A stretch of 64,000 nt of DNA from an uncultured Campylobacter sp. (GCF_937997535.1 NZ_CALKTT010000060.1:21447-85446); one strand, 5' to 3'. Numbered from the stretch's first letter, positions 17,725 to 26,697 are shown. Numbers and translations are program-made. The notes: a model not told the origin generated them from the letters alone.

Positions 17725-18679
17725 GCCCGCGTTTTTGCTGCCCTACTTCAACCACCCCGCGCGCATCGCCGAGCTCGTAAGCGCCCTGGCGCCCATCGCG
17801 CCCGTGCTGATCGTGGACGACGGCAGCGACGAAGCGAGCAAAAGCGCGCTAAAGGGGCTTGCGGCTCAAATTTACACCCGCGCGCAAAACGGCGGCAAAG
17901 GCGCTGCCGTGTGCGACGGGCTGGCGTGGGCGAAGGAGCTTGAATTTACGCACGCCTTTCAGATCGACGCGGACTTTCAGCACGACGTAGGCGGGTGTGA
18001 GGAGTTTTTGGCACTTGCGGCAAAGCAGCCCGCCGCGTTGATCTGCGCCGCGCCAGTGTATGATGAAAGCGCGCCCAAATCCCGCCTACACGGACGCAAG
18101 ATAATGAATTTTTGGTGCGTGGTAAATACCCTTTCGCACCGCATAAAAGACGCGATGTGCGGCTTTAGAATTTACCCGCTAGAGGGGATCGTGCCGCTTC
18201 TGTCCCGCACCAAAAGCCGCAGAATGAGCTTTGATGCCGAAATTTTAATCCTGGCCGTGCGGGCGGGGTTAGAGATAAAATGGCTCGATCTGGCGGTGCG
18301 CTACGAAGCGGGCGGAGTGAGCCACTTTGCGCCGTTTCGGGATAATTTCGGAATTTCGCTGATGCACGCGAGGCTATTTTGCGGGCTTCCGCTTTGGCTT
18401 GCAAAAAGGGCGCTAGAGCGCGCCTGCGATAAATTTAAAAAGCGCGACTTGCAGGATGTTTCGCAGCAGAGTGCAGACGAAATTTTGCAAGGGCTAGCGG
18501 GGCAAAACCTTTGCGGCGGAGCGCGGCGCGATGGTCGTAAAGGTACCAAAGAGGAGATGGACGGCGGCGCAGACGAAAAAGCTGGTACCGAAAAATGCGG
18601 CGACAACGCCGCAGCGCAAAGCTCGCTCGTAAAAGCATCGCAGCAGAGCGCCGCCGCAAAGGACGGGCGCGATGGCTAA
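17705..18679 (+). CDS. Family 2 glycosyltransferase with low-complexity tail
   Basis: I place the start at GTG 17705, which overlaps the ligase end by 20 bases; the longer frame lies inside the ligase. The 324-aa protein has the GT-A signatures LLPYFNH, VLIVDDGSDE and the metal-binding QIDADFQHD, and later CGFRIYPLEG and RMSFDAEILI. It probably transfers a sugar during assembly of the aryl polyene lipid. In other clusters this domain is often fused to the acyltransferase that here is the next gene (8-base overlap). The last roughly 80 residues (from QDVSQQSADEIL) are Gln/Ala/Gly-rich and look like an added tail. Confidence 0.85.
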   Translation: MEEFAFKPAFLLPYFNHPARIAELVSALAPIAPVLIVDDGSDEASKSALKGLAAQIYTRAQNGGKGAAVCDGLAWAKELEFTHAFQIDADFQHDVGGCEEFLALAAKQPAALICAAPVYDESAPKSRLHGRKIMNFWCVVNTLSHRIKDAMCGFRIYPLEGIVPLLSRTKSRRMSFDAEILILAVRAGLEIKWLDLAVRYEAGGVSHFAPFRDNFGISLMHARLFCGLPLWLAKRALERACDKFKKRDLQDVSQQSADEILQGLAGQNLCGGARRDGRKGTKEEMDGGADEKAGTEKCGDNAAAQSSLVKASQQSAAAKDGRDG

Positions 18680-19796
18680 ACACTGGAGCAAAAACAACGA
18701 AAAGGCGGGCGCGGCGCTTTTAAATTTAGCCCGCTTCGTCACGCTTCACACGCCTGATTTTTGCATGCGAAGCACCGCGCTTTGCATCTCGGCGATCTAT
18801 TTTGCGCTGCTTAAAAACGAACGGCGCGCGATCAGGGAGTTTTTGCGGCGCGCGCTTGATCGCGAGCCCAAGATACGCGAAATTTACGCGAATTTTTATA
18901 AATTTTCCCTCAGTCTGTGCGAAAAAATCGCGGTTTGGAACGGCAAGATCGCACTGGATCAAATTCGCGTACAAAGCGGTATGAAGGAGCTTTTAAGCGA
19001 TGGAACGGGTAAAATTTTAATCACTTCGCACTTCGGCAACACCGAGATCGCGCGCGCCCTTTCGGCAAGCACGGCGGGGATAAAAATCAACGTGCTGATC
19101 TTTCGCAAACACAGCGAAAATTTTATGAAATTTATCGAAAAGATGGGCGGCGGCGTGAAAATTCTATACGTCGGCGAGCTCGGTATCGGCGAGATGCTGC
19201 AAATCAAAGAGCTGCTGCAAAACGGCGAGCACATCGCAGTAATGGGCGATCGCATGCCGGTGGGCTCGGATAAATTTCAAAGCGAGGATTTTTTAGGACG
19301 CAGCGCGAACTTCCCGATCGGCGGCTATCTGCTCGCGAAAATTTTGGACGCGCCGCTATTTAGCTTATGGTGCTACGAGGGGCGCGAAGGGCGTGAGCTG
19401 CGGCTGCAGCCGCTACCTGCGCCGCTAAAAAGCCGCGATAAGGCGCGATCGGTCGCGCTAGCGCTTAAATGCTACGTGCGCCAGCTCGAGCTTTATGTCA
19501 AAGAATTTCCTTCTCAATGGTATAATTTCTTTGATTTTTGGGCGCAAGAAAAAAACGTGAGCGATGCAAAGCGCGACGGTGCGCAAAATTTCGACGAGAC
19601 GGGTTCAAATGCTGCGGCAAATTTAAATGGTGCAGCGGATTTAAATAAGACGGCGGGTTTAAATACGGCGTTAAATTTAAAAAGTACGGCGAGCTCGGAT
19701 ACTGTGCTAAATTTAGATAATTCAAATTTGAGCGCTGCAAAATCCGCCGCGCAAGACAAAAAATTTCATAGCGGAGAGAGGAATGAAAGAGTATAA
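18672..19796 (+). CDS. LpxL/HtrB-family lipid acyltransferase with repetitive tail
   Basis: A membrane-associated acyltransferase of the lipid A late-acyltransferase family. The catalytic box is SHFGNTEIAR (H-x4-E); GDRMPVGSD and FPIGGYLLAKIL follow, and the helix FCMRSTALCISAIYFALL is near the N terminus. The family domain ends near residue 290 (FFDFWAQEK). The remaining 80 or so residues repeat units like ANLNGAADLN, KTAGLNTALNLK and DTVLNLDNSN, encoded by TTAAATTT. In APE loci it probably builds the lipid anchor. It overlaps the thioesterase by 14 bases. Confidence 0.82.
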   Translation: MAKHWSKNNEKAGAALLNLARFVTLHTPDFCMRSTALCISAIYFALLKNERRAIREFLRRALDREPKIREIYANFYKFSLSLCEKIAVWNGKIALDQIRVQSGMKELLSDGTGKILITSHFGNTEIARALSASTAGIKINVLIFRKHSENFMKFIEKMGGGVKILYVGELGIGEMLQIKELLQNGEHIAVMGDRMPVGSDKFQSEDFLGRSANFPIGGYLLAKILDAPLFSLWCYEGREGRELRLQPLPAPLKSRDKARSVALALKCYVRQLELYVKEFPSQWYNFFDFWAQEKNVSDAKRDGAQNFDETGSNAAANLNGAADLNKTAGLNTALNLKSTASSDTVLNLDNSNLSAAKSAAQDKKFHSGERNERV

Positions 19797-20328
19797 ATTT
19801 CGCGCTAGATTTTACGACGCCGATCCGATGGGCGTGATGTGGCACGGCAACTACGTAAAGCTCTGCGAGGACGCTAGATGCGAGTTTTGGCGTGACGCGG
19901 GCTACACATATATGCAGATGAGAGATGATGGATTTATATATCCCATTATCAAAATGGAGTTTAAATTTATCGCGCCGATACTTTTTGACGACGAGGTTGC
20001 GGTGAGCATCGAGCTGCTTGAGTGCGACACGATCATAAAATTCTCCTACCGCATCAAAAGCCCGTTGGGCGCGCTATTGGCCAAAGCTACCACGTCGCAA
20101 GCCGCGGTGGAGCTTGATTCCAAAAGGACGCTGTATGAGATACCGCCGCAGTTAAGGGTGTGCGCGGATAAAATTTTATTAAAGAAAAATCCCGCGGGTA
20201 AAATTTCGGCAGTAGATAAAAATTCGACAACGAATGAGATTTCGACGGCAAGCAAAACCGCGCCCGAGCAAGAGCGCCCTCAAAATGCCGCGGCGAATGA
20301 AATTTTGCCTAGCGATAACGAGCAGTGA
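19783..20328 (+). CDS. Hotdog-fold acyl thioesterase (4HBT/YbgC type)
   Basis: Likely releases or edits acyl thioesters on the ACPs. The first 135 residues contain the 4HBT motif RFYDADPMGVMWHGNYVKLCEDAR, in which the Asp of YDAD and the GVMWHGNY helix are diagnostic. The remaining 45 residues (from NPAGKISAVDKN) are Asn/Ser/Thr-rich, unlike the family (130-145 aa), and contain NEIS and NEIL units like the tails of neighbouring proteins. The start follows GGAGAGG. Thirty-three bases separate it from the LolA-like gene. Confidence 0.83.
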   Translation: MKEYKFRARFYDADPMGVMWHGNYVKLCEDARCEFWRDAGYTYMQMRDDGFIYPIIKMEFKFIAPILFDDEVAVSIELLECDTIIKFSYRIKSPLGALLAKATTSQAAVELDSKRTLYEIPPQLRVCADKILLKKNPAGKISAVDKNSTTNEISTASKTAPEQERPQNAAANEILPSDNEQ

Positions 20329-20361
20329 AAATTTAGCGAGCATAAAATTTAAAGGACTACG

Positions 20362-20889
20362 ATGAAAATTTTAGCTTTATTTTTAGCGATTTTGGGACTT
20401 GCGAGCGCGCTTGAAGTAAGCGATCTGGCGCTTAAGACCGATAATATCGGCGGCAAATTTAGCGAAACGCTCAGCATTGAGGGCTTTGCTGAGCCCGTAC
20501 GAAGCAGCGGCGAGTTTAGGATCAAAGGCGGCGAGCTGTTTTGGACGACGCTAAAGCCGGTGCGAAGCGAGCTAAAAATCGGCGCGGACGGCGTTTTTGA
20601 GCGTAGCGGCGTGGCATGGGTCAAAAGCGCCGATTCGCTTTTTGATAAGGACACCTTTTTGGCGATCTCACGCCTGGACGTAGCGCGACTTAGCAAAAAT
20701 TTCTCGATCGCGCTAAGCGGCAGCAAAGATGCGTGGCGCGCCGAGTTAAGCCCCAAAGGGATGCTACAAAATATCTTTAAAAATATCGTGATCGAGGGCG
20801 GTGCCTACGTCAGGGTGCTGCGGATTAGCAGCGCTAACGGCGACGTGAGCGAAAACGTTTTTTCGAGCGTCGTGAGCTTAGATGAGTAA
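20362..20889 (+). CDS. LolA-like periplasmic lipoprotein carrier of the aryl polyene locus
   Basis: A 175-aa secreted protein (signal MKILALFLAILGLASA) with the layout of LolA-like proteins: FSETLSIEGFAEPVRSSGEFRIKGGELFWTTLKP is a LolA beta-sheet pattern. It probably carries the hydrophobic polyene lipid or its lipoprotein across the periplasm. It precedes the MMPL exporter with an 8-base overlap, the normal order in APE clusters. The ribosome-binding site is AAAGGA. No insert or tail is present. Confidence 0.8.
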   Translation: MKILALFLAILGLASALEVSDLALKTDNIGGKFSETLSIEGFAEPVRSSGEFRIKGGELFWTTLKPVRSELKIGADGVFERSGVAWVKSADSLFDKDTFLAISRLDVARLSKNFSIALSGSKDAWRAELSPKGMLQNIFKNIVIEGGAYVRVLRISSANGDVSENVFSSVVSLDE

Positions 20890-23017
20890 GAGCGCGATCC
20901 TAACGGCATTCGGCGCGGCATTCATCGCGCTTTGCGCCTTTATAGCGTTAAATTTAAACCGCGTAAATTCCGGTTTTTACGAGCTGAGCGGCATTGAAAT
21001 TTCGGGCGAGCAGAAACAGAGCGTCGAGGATTTCAACCGCGAGATTGCAAGGCAAATCATCGTCGCAAGCACAGAGAAGGCGAGCTTTGACGCGTTCATT
21101 GCAGATATGCAAAAAAGCGGGCTTTTTGAGAGCATAATTTACGAGGTAAAGGACGCGAGCGTGTATCAGAGCGAGCTTGCGCGCTTTGCGCCCGCGATGC
21201 TCGATGATGCGAGCGTGGAGCTTTTAAAAAGCGATCCGCAGGCCTTTTTTGAGCGTAGCGCGCGTGAGCTTTATTCAAAATTTCGTCCGCTTAGCCTCTC
21301 GCAGGACTTTTTCTCGCTCAGCCTTCACTCGCGCCTCGGCGCCCGCGGCGCTATCAAGCTCGATCCTGCGCAAAACCGCTTTATTGCGATCATTGACGGC
21401 GCGCCGCACTACCTCGCTACGGCCAAACTCGCTCCGAAAGCAAACGACGATGCGCTTAGCGCGCTGGTGCGCGAGGCGCAAAAGAGCGAAATTTTAATCT
21501 CCGGCACTGCCCTTTTTAGCGCTTTGGGCAAAAGCGCGGGCGTGCGCGAAAGCTCCGTCGCGGGCGCCGTATCGCTTAGCCTGTGCGCAGCGCTGCTGCT
21601 GGCGGCATTTTCGCGCGCACGGATCTTCTGCCTGCTGCTGCCCGCACTTTTTGGGCTTGCCTGCGGCGTAGCGGCTACGATGGCGATCCGCGGCTCGATC
21701 CATATCCTAAGCGCCGTAGTTTCGACGAGCCTAATCGGGCTGATGCTGGATTACGCAGTGCACTGGCTGGGCGCAAACATCGCGCGCCGCATCGAGGCTC
21801 GCTCGATAAAAAGCATGCGAAACATCCTGCTTCTAGGGTTTTTCATCACCGCGGGAGGCTACTTCGTATTTTTATTCAGCCCGTTTTTTCTGCTCAAAGA
21901 GATCGCGATCTTTGCAATAGCCGCACTTGCGGGGGCGTTTTGCTTTAGCTACTTCGCCCTGCCGCTACTTCTTGAAGGAGCGAAATTTCGCCCCGCCCCG
22001 CTCTTTGCAAAAGCTCTTGAACTCTACGCGAAGGCGCTTTGCAAGATAAACCTAAGCCTCAAAGCGCTCGCCATCGTTTGCGCGGCGTTGCTTGCGTTTT
22101 TGTATTTCAGGATGGAGCTTAAGGACGACGTCAGTGAATACGCGAGCCTGGATAAAAACCTTATCGCGATGAGCGCCAAGCTCGCAAGCATCGGAGGCTC
22201 GAGCTTTGATCTGATCGTGGGCAACGATGCGGGCGCAGTAGCCAAAGAGGCCGTAGCGCGCAGTCTTGCGGACTCATACACCGGCGCGCCGATTTTGGAT
22301 CCAGCTACGCAGAGCTTTATCAAGCAGGCCTTTGCAAACTACGATAGAAGCGCATTTTTACGTCTCGGGCTTAGCCGCGAGCTCGTGGACGCAAACTTTG
22401 CCAAGATCGCGGATGCGCCCATTTTAAGCTACGAGCAAGCTAAAAGCTCCGTTCTTTTTGCCGCGATGCCAAGCATCGATCCGCATATCGCTTTTTTGCG
22501 CGGCGTGCGCGATAAAGCGGCCGTAAGCGAGCTTGCCGCGCAGATGGGCGCGCTGCATCTAAACATGCGAAGCGCCATAAGCGAGGCGTTTTCGCAGATC
22601 AAAATCAACGCCCTGTATCTAAAATGCGCCGCATACGCCCTTGCGCTTGCGCTGCTGTGGGCGTTTTTCGGCGCGCGGACGGCGTGGTTGATCGTCATCT
22701 GCGTTTTTGCGACAAATTTAGCCGTGCTCGCCCTGCTTAGCGCATTCGGCGTGAGCGTGAATATTTTTGCAATCTTTGCGCTGATCCTATCAGGCGCTGT
22801 GGGGATCGATTATATGATCTTTGCAAACAACGATAAGATGGCGCTTAGGGATAAAATTTTCGGCATTACGCTCGCGTCTCTTACCAGCATAATCTCCTTT
22901 TTCACGCTCGCTTTCAGCTCCACCAAGGCCGTGGCGCTGTTTGGGCTCTGCGTCAGCCTCAATATCGCGCTAGCGGCGATCTTGGCGCAAGTTTTAGCGG
23001 CGAGCAAGAAAAGCTAA
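20882..23017 (+). CDS. MMPL/RND-family exporter
   Basis: A 711-aa inner-membrane protein with about 12 helices in two halves. A first helix at residues 5-22 is followed by a periplasmic domain to about 215, then SLSLCAALLLAAFSRARIF and the MMPL region with IGLMLDYAVHWLGAN. A second periplasmic domain follows, and the second half repeats the pattern with GAVGIDYMIFANND. The two (L/V)(M/G)xDY motifs carry the acidic residues expected for proton coupling. It is likely to export the finished aryl polyene lipid from the inner membrane. It is the last gene of the locus. Confidence 0.87.
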   Translation: MSKSAILTAFGAAFIALCAFIALNLNRVNSGFYELSGIEISGEQKQSVEDFNREIARQIIVASTEKASFDAFIADMQKSGLFESIIYEVKDASVYQSELARFAPAMLDDASVELLKSDPQAFFERSARELYSKFRPLSLSQDFFSLSLHSRLGARGAIKLDPAQNRFIAIIDGAPHYLATAKLAPKANDDALSALVREAQKSEILISGTALFSALGKSAGVRESSVAGAVSLSLCAALLLAAFSRARIFCLLLPALFGLACGVAATMAIRGSIHILSAVVSTSLIGLMLDYAVHWLGANIARRIEARSIKSMRNILLLGFFITAGGYFVFLFSPFFLLKEIAIFAIAALAGAFCFSYFALPLLLEGAKFRPAPLFAKALELYAKALCKINLSLKALAIVCAALLAFLYFRMELKDDVSEYASLDKNLIAMSAKLASIGGSSFDLIVGNDAGAVAKEAVARSLADSYTGAPILDPATQSFIKQAFANYDRSAFLRLGLSRELVDANFAKIADAPILSYEQAKSSVLFAAMPSIDPHIAFLRGVRDKAAVSELAAQMGALHLNMRSAISEAFSQIKINALYLKCAAYALALALLWAFFGARTAWLIVICVFATNLAVLALLSAFGVSVNIFAIFALILSGAVGIDYMIFANNDKMALRDKIFGITLASLTSIISFFTLAFSSTKAVALFGLCVSLNIALAAILAQVLAASKKS

Positions 23018-23018
23018 T

Positions 23019-23072
23019 CAAGCGGGAGCCAAAGAGCCGAAAGCACTGAATAGACGCTCTTTGCCCCGCTTG
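23019..23072 (+). terminator. Imperfect long hairpin after the exporter gene
   Basis: The left arm (23019-23037) reads CAAGCGGGAGCCAAAGAGC, and the right arm (23056-23072) is complementary, apart from a two-base bulge in the middle. The stem has 8 plus 8 pairs with an 18-base loop. There is no U-run after it, so it may be an mRNA 3' stabiliser or a weak terminator. Confidence 0.45.
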
Positions 23073-23593
23073 TAGATAAAATTTTACAAAAAAAGCACGC
23101 CGTAAATTTACGCAGCCGCCACGGCTGAAAATTTTAATCCAACTTGCTGCAAAATGAAATTTAGCGCGTCACGGCGCGAGATAAATTTAAGATGAAATTT
23201 CGGCCAAGCAAGTTACGAAGTGAAATTTAAAGAGCAAGATTGCGGGATAAATTTTAAAAGCCGATCTTTGGCGTAGCACCTTGCGGTCATTAAATTTAAA
23301 CCCTTGCGGCGCGTTATTAAATTTAAACTCATGCCGCCCGCAAGCTACCCGCGCAGCAAATTTAAATCTACTCCGCGACATCCTTTGCGAATCGTATTCA
23401 CAAGGCACACGGATTGTCGCTGTAAATTTAGCTCACGCGCTCCGCACCTACGTGCTATCTGAACGGCAAAATTTAATCGTTTTCACACCTGCGCCATATA
23501 CGCCGACGATATTTCTAACGGCGGCGGAGCGAGTCCGACGTGTTCGCATTACGACGGCACCGTTATCTTTTGTGCGCTATGCACCGATCCGCC
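23073..23593 (+). other. Gene-free spacer between convergent units
   Basis: No supportable gene. It holds more than ten AAATTT hexamers in its left two thirds, often as TTAAATTTAAA. The plus-strand ORF at 23281-23631 has no start site and overlaps the lysR end, so I treat it as chance. Confidence 0.65.
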
Positions 23594-24505
23594 CTACGCG
23601 TCGCTTTTGCCCGCTTTTATCATCTTTATAAATTCCTTTGCGAGCTTGGATGGTTTTTTATACACGACCGAAAACGATACGTCCAAAAGCGGCTCATCCG
23701 CGACATCAAAGAGCGTGATGTAGTCCTTTTGCGTCTCAAAAATGTACCGCGCGAAGCTGAAGCTGACGCAAAGCCCCGCCGCGACCATCGCGTTAGCCAC
23801 GTACAGATAGGAGGTGTCGCAGAAAATTTGAGGCGTAAAGCCGGCGTTTTCAAATATCTTTTTGAAGTTCGACTCGCTTTTTAAAATTTTACTGCTGATT
23901 GCAAATTTATCGGATTTGAACTCGCTAAGCGCGATTTTAGGGTATTTCTCGGTAGAATTTATACTCGCTCGCGAAACGGCAGGATGAGAGGAGCAGACGC
24001 TTAGAAGAAGCCTGCGCTTTTTTATAAACTCGCACTCAAGCCCCTCCGCGACAAGCTCGCCGAAGTGCGCGGCATAGACGATGTCAAGCTCGCCGCTTTT
24101 TAGCATCTCGATGAGCGCAGGCTCGGAGTGAGCGTGCACGACCCTGATGTCGGCTTTGGAAAATCTGCTATAAAACATCGCGATGATCTTTTCGATAAAT
24201 TTAAAGCTGGTCGAGGTTGCGCCGATTACGAGCTTGCCCGTCTTGATCGACGAAAGTCCGCGGATTTCGTTATTTAGCTCCTTATTGAGCCTAAGCATAT
24301 TTTTCGCTCTGGCGATGTAAATTTCGCCCGCGTATGTAAGCTCAAGGCCGTTTTTTCTATCGAAAATTTCGATCCCGAGCTCCTTTTCTAAAAGCATAAT
24401 GCTCTTTGAAAGCGACGGTTGTGCAATTCCAAGCTCGCTCGCCGCTTTTGTAAAGCTTTTAAGCTCCGAAATTTTTACCGCAAATTCCATATGTCGCAGG
24501 CTCAT
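23594..24505 (-). CDS. LysR-family transcriptional regulator
   Basis: A 303-aa regulator. The N-terminal winged helix-turn-helix is clear: MSLRHMEFAVKISELKSF...AASELGIAQPSLSKSI. The remainder is a periplasmic-binding-like effector domain (GKLVIGATSTSFKF at its start). It lies divergent from the flavoprotein reductase operon, with 140 bases between the two starts and a LysR-type dyad in between, so it probably senses the electron acceptor or a related acid and controls that operon. The effector cannot be named from sequence. Confidence 0.9.
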   Translation of the reverse strand: MSLRHMEFAVKISELKSFTKAASELGIAQPSLSKSIMLLEKELGIEIFDRKNGLELTYAGEIYIARAKNMLRLNKELNNEIRGLSSIKTGKLVIGATSTSFKFIEKIIAMFYSRFSKADIRVVHAHSEPALIEMLKSGELDIVYAAHFGELVAEGLECEFIKKRRLLLSVCSSHPAVSRASINSTEKYPKIALSEFKSDKFAISSKILKSESNFKKIFENAGFTPQIFCDTSYLYVANAMVAAGLCVSFSFARYIFETQKDYITLFDVADEPLLDVSFSVVYKKPSKLAKEFIKMIKAGKSDA

Positions 24506-24530
24506 TTTTTGCCCTTTCGGTTGAAATTTT

Positions 24531-24545
24531 ATAGCCTTTAGCTAT
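24531..24545. promoter_or_regulatory. LysR-type operator (T-N11-A dyad)
   Basis: ATAGC-CTTTA-GCTAT is a perfect 5-base inverted repeat containing T-N11-A, the classical LysR-type recognition pattern. It lies 26 bases upstream of the lysR start and 37 bases ahead of the TTGACT box of the divergent operon, the expected activator position. Confidence 0.6.
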
Positions 24546-24567
24546 TAAATTATATACCAAATAACAT

Positions 24568-24596
24568 TTGACTTACATAAAGATTTAATATAAAAT
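24568..24596 (+). promoter_or_regulatory. Sigma-70 promoter of the flavoprotein reductase operon
   Basis: TTGACT (24568-24573) and TAAAAT (24591-24596) are separated by 17 bases, about 50 bases before the ATG at 24646. The LysR-type dyad lies just upstream. Confidence 0.6.
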
Positions 24597-24645
24597 TACG
24601 ACATTAATCTTTAAGATTAAAAAATCTCTAAGTAAAGGGGCAAAT

Positions 24646-26187
24646 ATGCAGAGACGCGACATACTGAAAATGGGTATGGTAGGAGCCGGTGCACTCGCAC
24701 TTAGCGCGGTAAATGCACAAGCAAGCGCGGTGGACGCAAAGGACGTCAAATTTGACGAGGAGTGGGATGTAATCATCATCGGTAGCGGCTTTGCTGGACT
24801 TGCGGCGGGCTTAAAAGCAGCCGAAAAGGGCAACAAAGTCTTGATCCTCGAAAAGATGGGCCGCATCGGCGGCAACTCCGTCATCAACGGCGGCGGTATG
24901 AGCGTGCCAATGAACCCCGTGCAGGAAAAAACTGGCGTTAAAGACAGCAAAGAGCTATTTATGAACGACTGCCTAAAGGCGGGTCTTGGCATCAACCACC
25001 CCGAGCTTTTAAGCACCCTAGCCGATCGCGGCTTGGACGCGTTTAAATTCCTCGTCGATAGCGGCGTGCAATTTAAGATGGATCACTGCGCCCACTTCGG
25101 CGGACACAGCGTCGCGCGCTCGATGCTAACTACAAATGATAGCGGCTCTGGCTACATCCAGCCGATGCTTGAAAAATTTGAAGCGCTAAAAGATAAGGGC
25201 TGCGAGCTTCGCCGCCGCGCTAAATTTGACGATTTCGTAATGGACGGAGATCGCGTGGCGGGCGTCGTAATCCGCGAGGAGTATAAATTTGATCCAAATC
25301 TCTACAGCGACGATCTTGAAAACACAAGCGGCACCAAAAAGACGCTCAAAGCCAAAAAGGGCGTAGTGCTCGCAGCGGGCGGATTTTGTCGCGATAAAAT
25401 TTTCCGCAAGCTTCAAGATCCGCGCATCCCAGATGATGTCGATAGCACGAACCACCCGGGAGCCACTGCGGGCGTGCTGCTAAAAGCCTTTGAGATCGGC
25501 GCGTATCCGGTGCAGGTCGATTGGATCCAGTTCGGTCCATGGGCGAGCCCCGATGAGAAGGGCTTCGGTACCGCTCCGATCCTAACTCAGCAAGGCACCT
25601 TTAAATACGGCATCGCCGTGGACGTACGCACAGGAAAACGCTTTATGAACGAGCTTGCAGATCGCAAGACCCGCGCGGACGCGGAGTTTAAAATTTTACG
25701 CGAGGATCCGAAAGCCTATCCGATAACCTTCGCCGATACCAAAATGGCGTTTAAAGACCTAAGCGAAGAGGTTATTTCTAAAGGCATGGCAAGCGGTAAG
25801 TTAGTGGGCGAATGCGCTACGCTCGATGATATCGCTAAAAAATACGGCGTGCCTGCCGATGCGTTAAAAGAAACCGTTAAGAAATACAACGAAGGCGTCA
25901 AAGCAAAAAAAGACGAGTTCGGCAAGCAAGAAAGCGCGCTTAGCGAGATCAACGAAGCGGGACCTTTCTACGTCATCCGCCTCTCGCCGAAACCTCACCA
26001 CACGATGGGCGGTCTAAAGATCAACACCAAAGCCGAGGTCTTATCATCTAAGACGAATAAACCAATCCCAGGCCTCTGGGCTGCAGGCGAGATCACCGGC
26101 GGGACTCACGGCGCTAGCCGCTTAGGCACCGTCGCGATCACCGACTGCATAGTTTTCGGAATGATCGCGGGTGAGCAGATCGCTTAG
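24646..26187 (+). CDS. Periplasmic flavoprotein reductase (FccA/UrdA-like fumarate reductase family)
   Basis: A 513-aa FAD enzyme that would reduce an unsaturated acid (fumarate, methacrylate, urocanate or similar) as an anaerobic electron acceptor. A twin-arginine signal (RRDILKMG, cleavage near AQASA) sends it to the periplasm folded. The FAD motif is IIIGSGFAGLAAG (GxGxxG at 46-51), with GRIGGNSVINGGGMS following. The substrate-site histidines H451-H452 lie in PKPHHTMGG, and R492 is in GGTHGASRLG, matching the catalytic region of the family. There is no heme domain; hemes are in the two next genes. Wolinella FccABC has the same three-gene layout. The ribosome-binding site is AAAGGGG. Confidence 0.87.
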   Translation: MQRRDILKMGMVGAGALALSAVNAQASAVDAKDVKFDEEWDVIIIGSGFAGLAAGLKAAEKGNKVLILEKMGRIGGNSVINGGGMSVPMNPVQEKTGVKDSKELFMNDCLKAGLGINHPELLSTLADRGLDAFKFLVDSGVQFKMDHCAHFGGHSVARSMLTTNDSGSGYIQPMLEKFEALKDKGCELRRRAKFDDFVMDGDRVAGVVIREEYKFDPNLYSDDLENTSGTKKTLKAKKGVVLAAGGFCRDKIFRKLQDPRIPDDVDSTNHPGATAGVLLKAFEIGAYPVQVDWIQFGPWASPDEKGFGTAPILTQQGTFKYGIAVDVRTGKRFMNELADRKTRADAEFKILREDPKAYPITFADTKMAFKDLSEEVISKGMASGKLVGECATLDDIAKKYGVPADALKETVKKYNEGVKAKKDEFGKQESALSEINEAGPFYVIRLSPKPHHTMGGLKINTKAEVLSSKTNKPIPGLWAAGEITGGTHGASRLGTVAITDCIVFGMIAGEQIA

Positions 26188-26215
26188 CTAGTCTGAGCGC
26201 AAGCTCTTTAAAGCT

Positions 26216-26242
26216 TTGCCGGTAGCGAAAGCGGACCGGCAA
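26216..26242 (+). promoter_or_regulatory. Intercistronic hairpin between reductase and cytochrome genes
   Basis: TTGCCGGT (26216-26223) pairs with ACCGGCAA (26235-26242) around an 11-base loop, followed by GGCAGTTTTAT. The stem is perfect over 8 pairs. With only four Us it could be a partial terminator or an mRNA-processing stem, giving more flavoprotein than cytochrome. Confidence 0.5.
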
Positions 26243-26265
26243 GGCAGTTTTATAAAAGGTTGCAA

Positions 26266-26697
26266 ATGAAAAATTTCAGTTTTACGGCGCTGTTTCTGTG
26301 CTGTATCATCGCGACTTTGTTCGGCGCGCCGTCTGCCAACGACGCCAACGCCACGAACATAGTCGTTTCAGATGAGCTTCGGGCAAAATACAAAATCAAA
26401 CCTCATCACGAGCATTTGTCGTTTGACTGCGTTGATTGCCACGTAAATCAAGGAAGCGATCCGTCTAAATTTAAAAGTATCGGCGACAAGGGCTGTATCA
26501 GCTGCCACGGCGACAAAAAGAAGCTCGCTTTGAGGCTAAAATTTATGGATACGCTCAAGGCCAATCCGCACAACTCCGTCCACGACGGTCCTACGCTATA
26601 CTGCGACGAATGCCACAACGAGCACAAGGCATCTACGAATATGTGTACCGAATGCCACGAGCACGAAGTGCCGCAATGGATGGGGGTGACACCATGA
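26266..26697 (+). CDS. Periplasmic tetraheme cytochrome c (FccB-like)
   Basis: A 143-aa secreted cytochrome; start ATG 26266 with AAAAGG before it (an in-frame TTG lies at 26260). The signal peptide is NFSFTALFLCCIIATLFG. Four CxxCH heme sites are visible: CVDCH, CISCH, CDECH and CTECH. Additional histidines (PHHEHLSFD, ANPHNSVHDG) fit bis-His ligation in the small tetraheme class. It probably carries electrons from the quinol-oxidising cytochrome encoded next to the flavoprotein. The stop overlaps the next ATG as ATGA. Confidence 0.87.
   Translation: MKNFSFTALFLCCIIATLFGAPSANDANATNIVVSDELRAKYKIKPHHEHLSFDCVDCHVNQGSDPSKFKSIGDKGCISCHGDKKKLALRLKFMDTLKANPHNSVHDGPTLYCDECHNEHKASTNMCTECHEHEVPQWMGVTP

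Noticed and set aside
23281..23631. 116-codon plus-strand frame
   Set aside because: Repeat-derived, overlaps the end of the lysR gene, no start signal.
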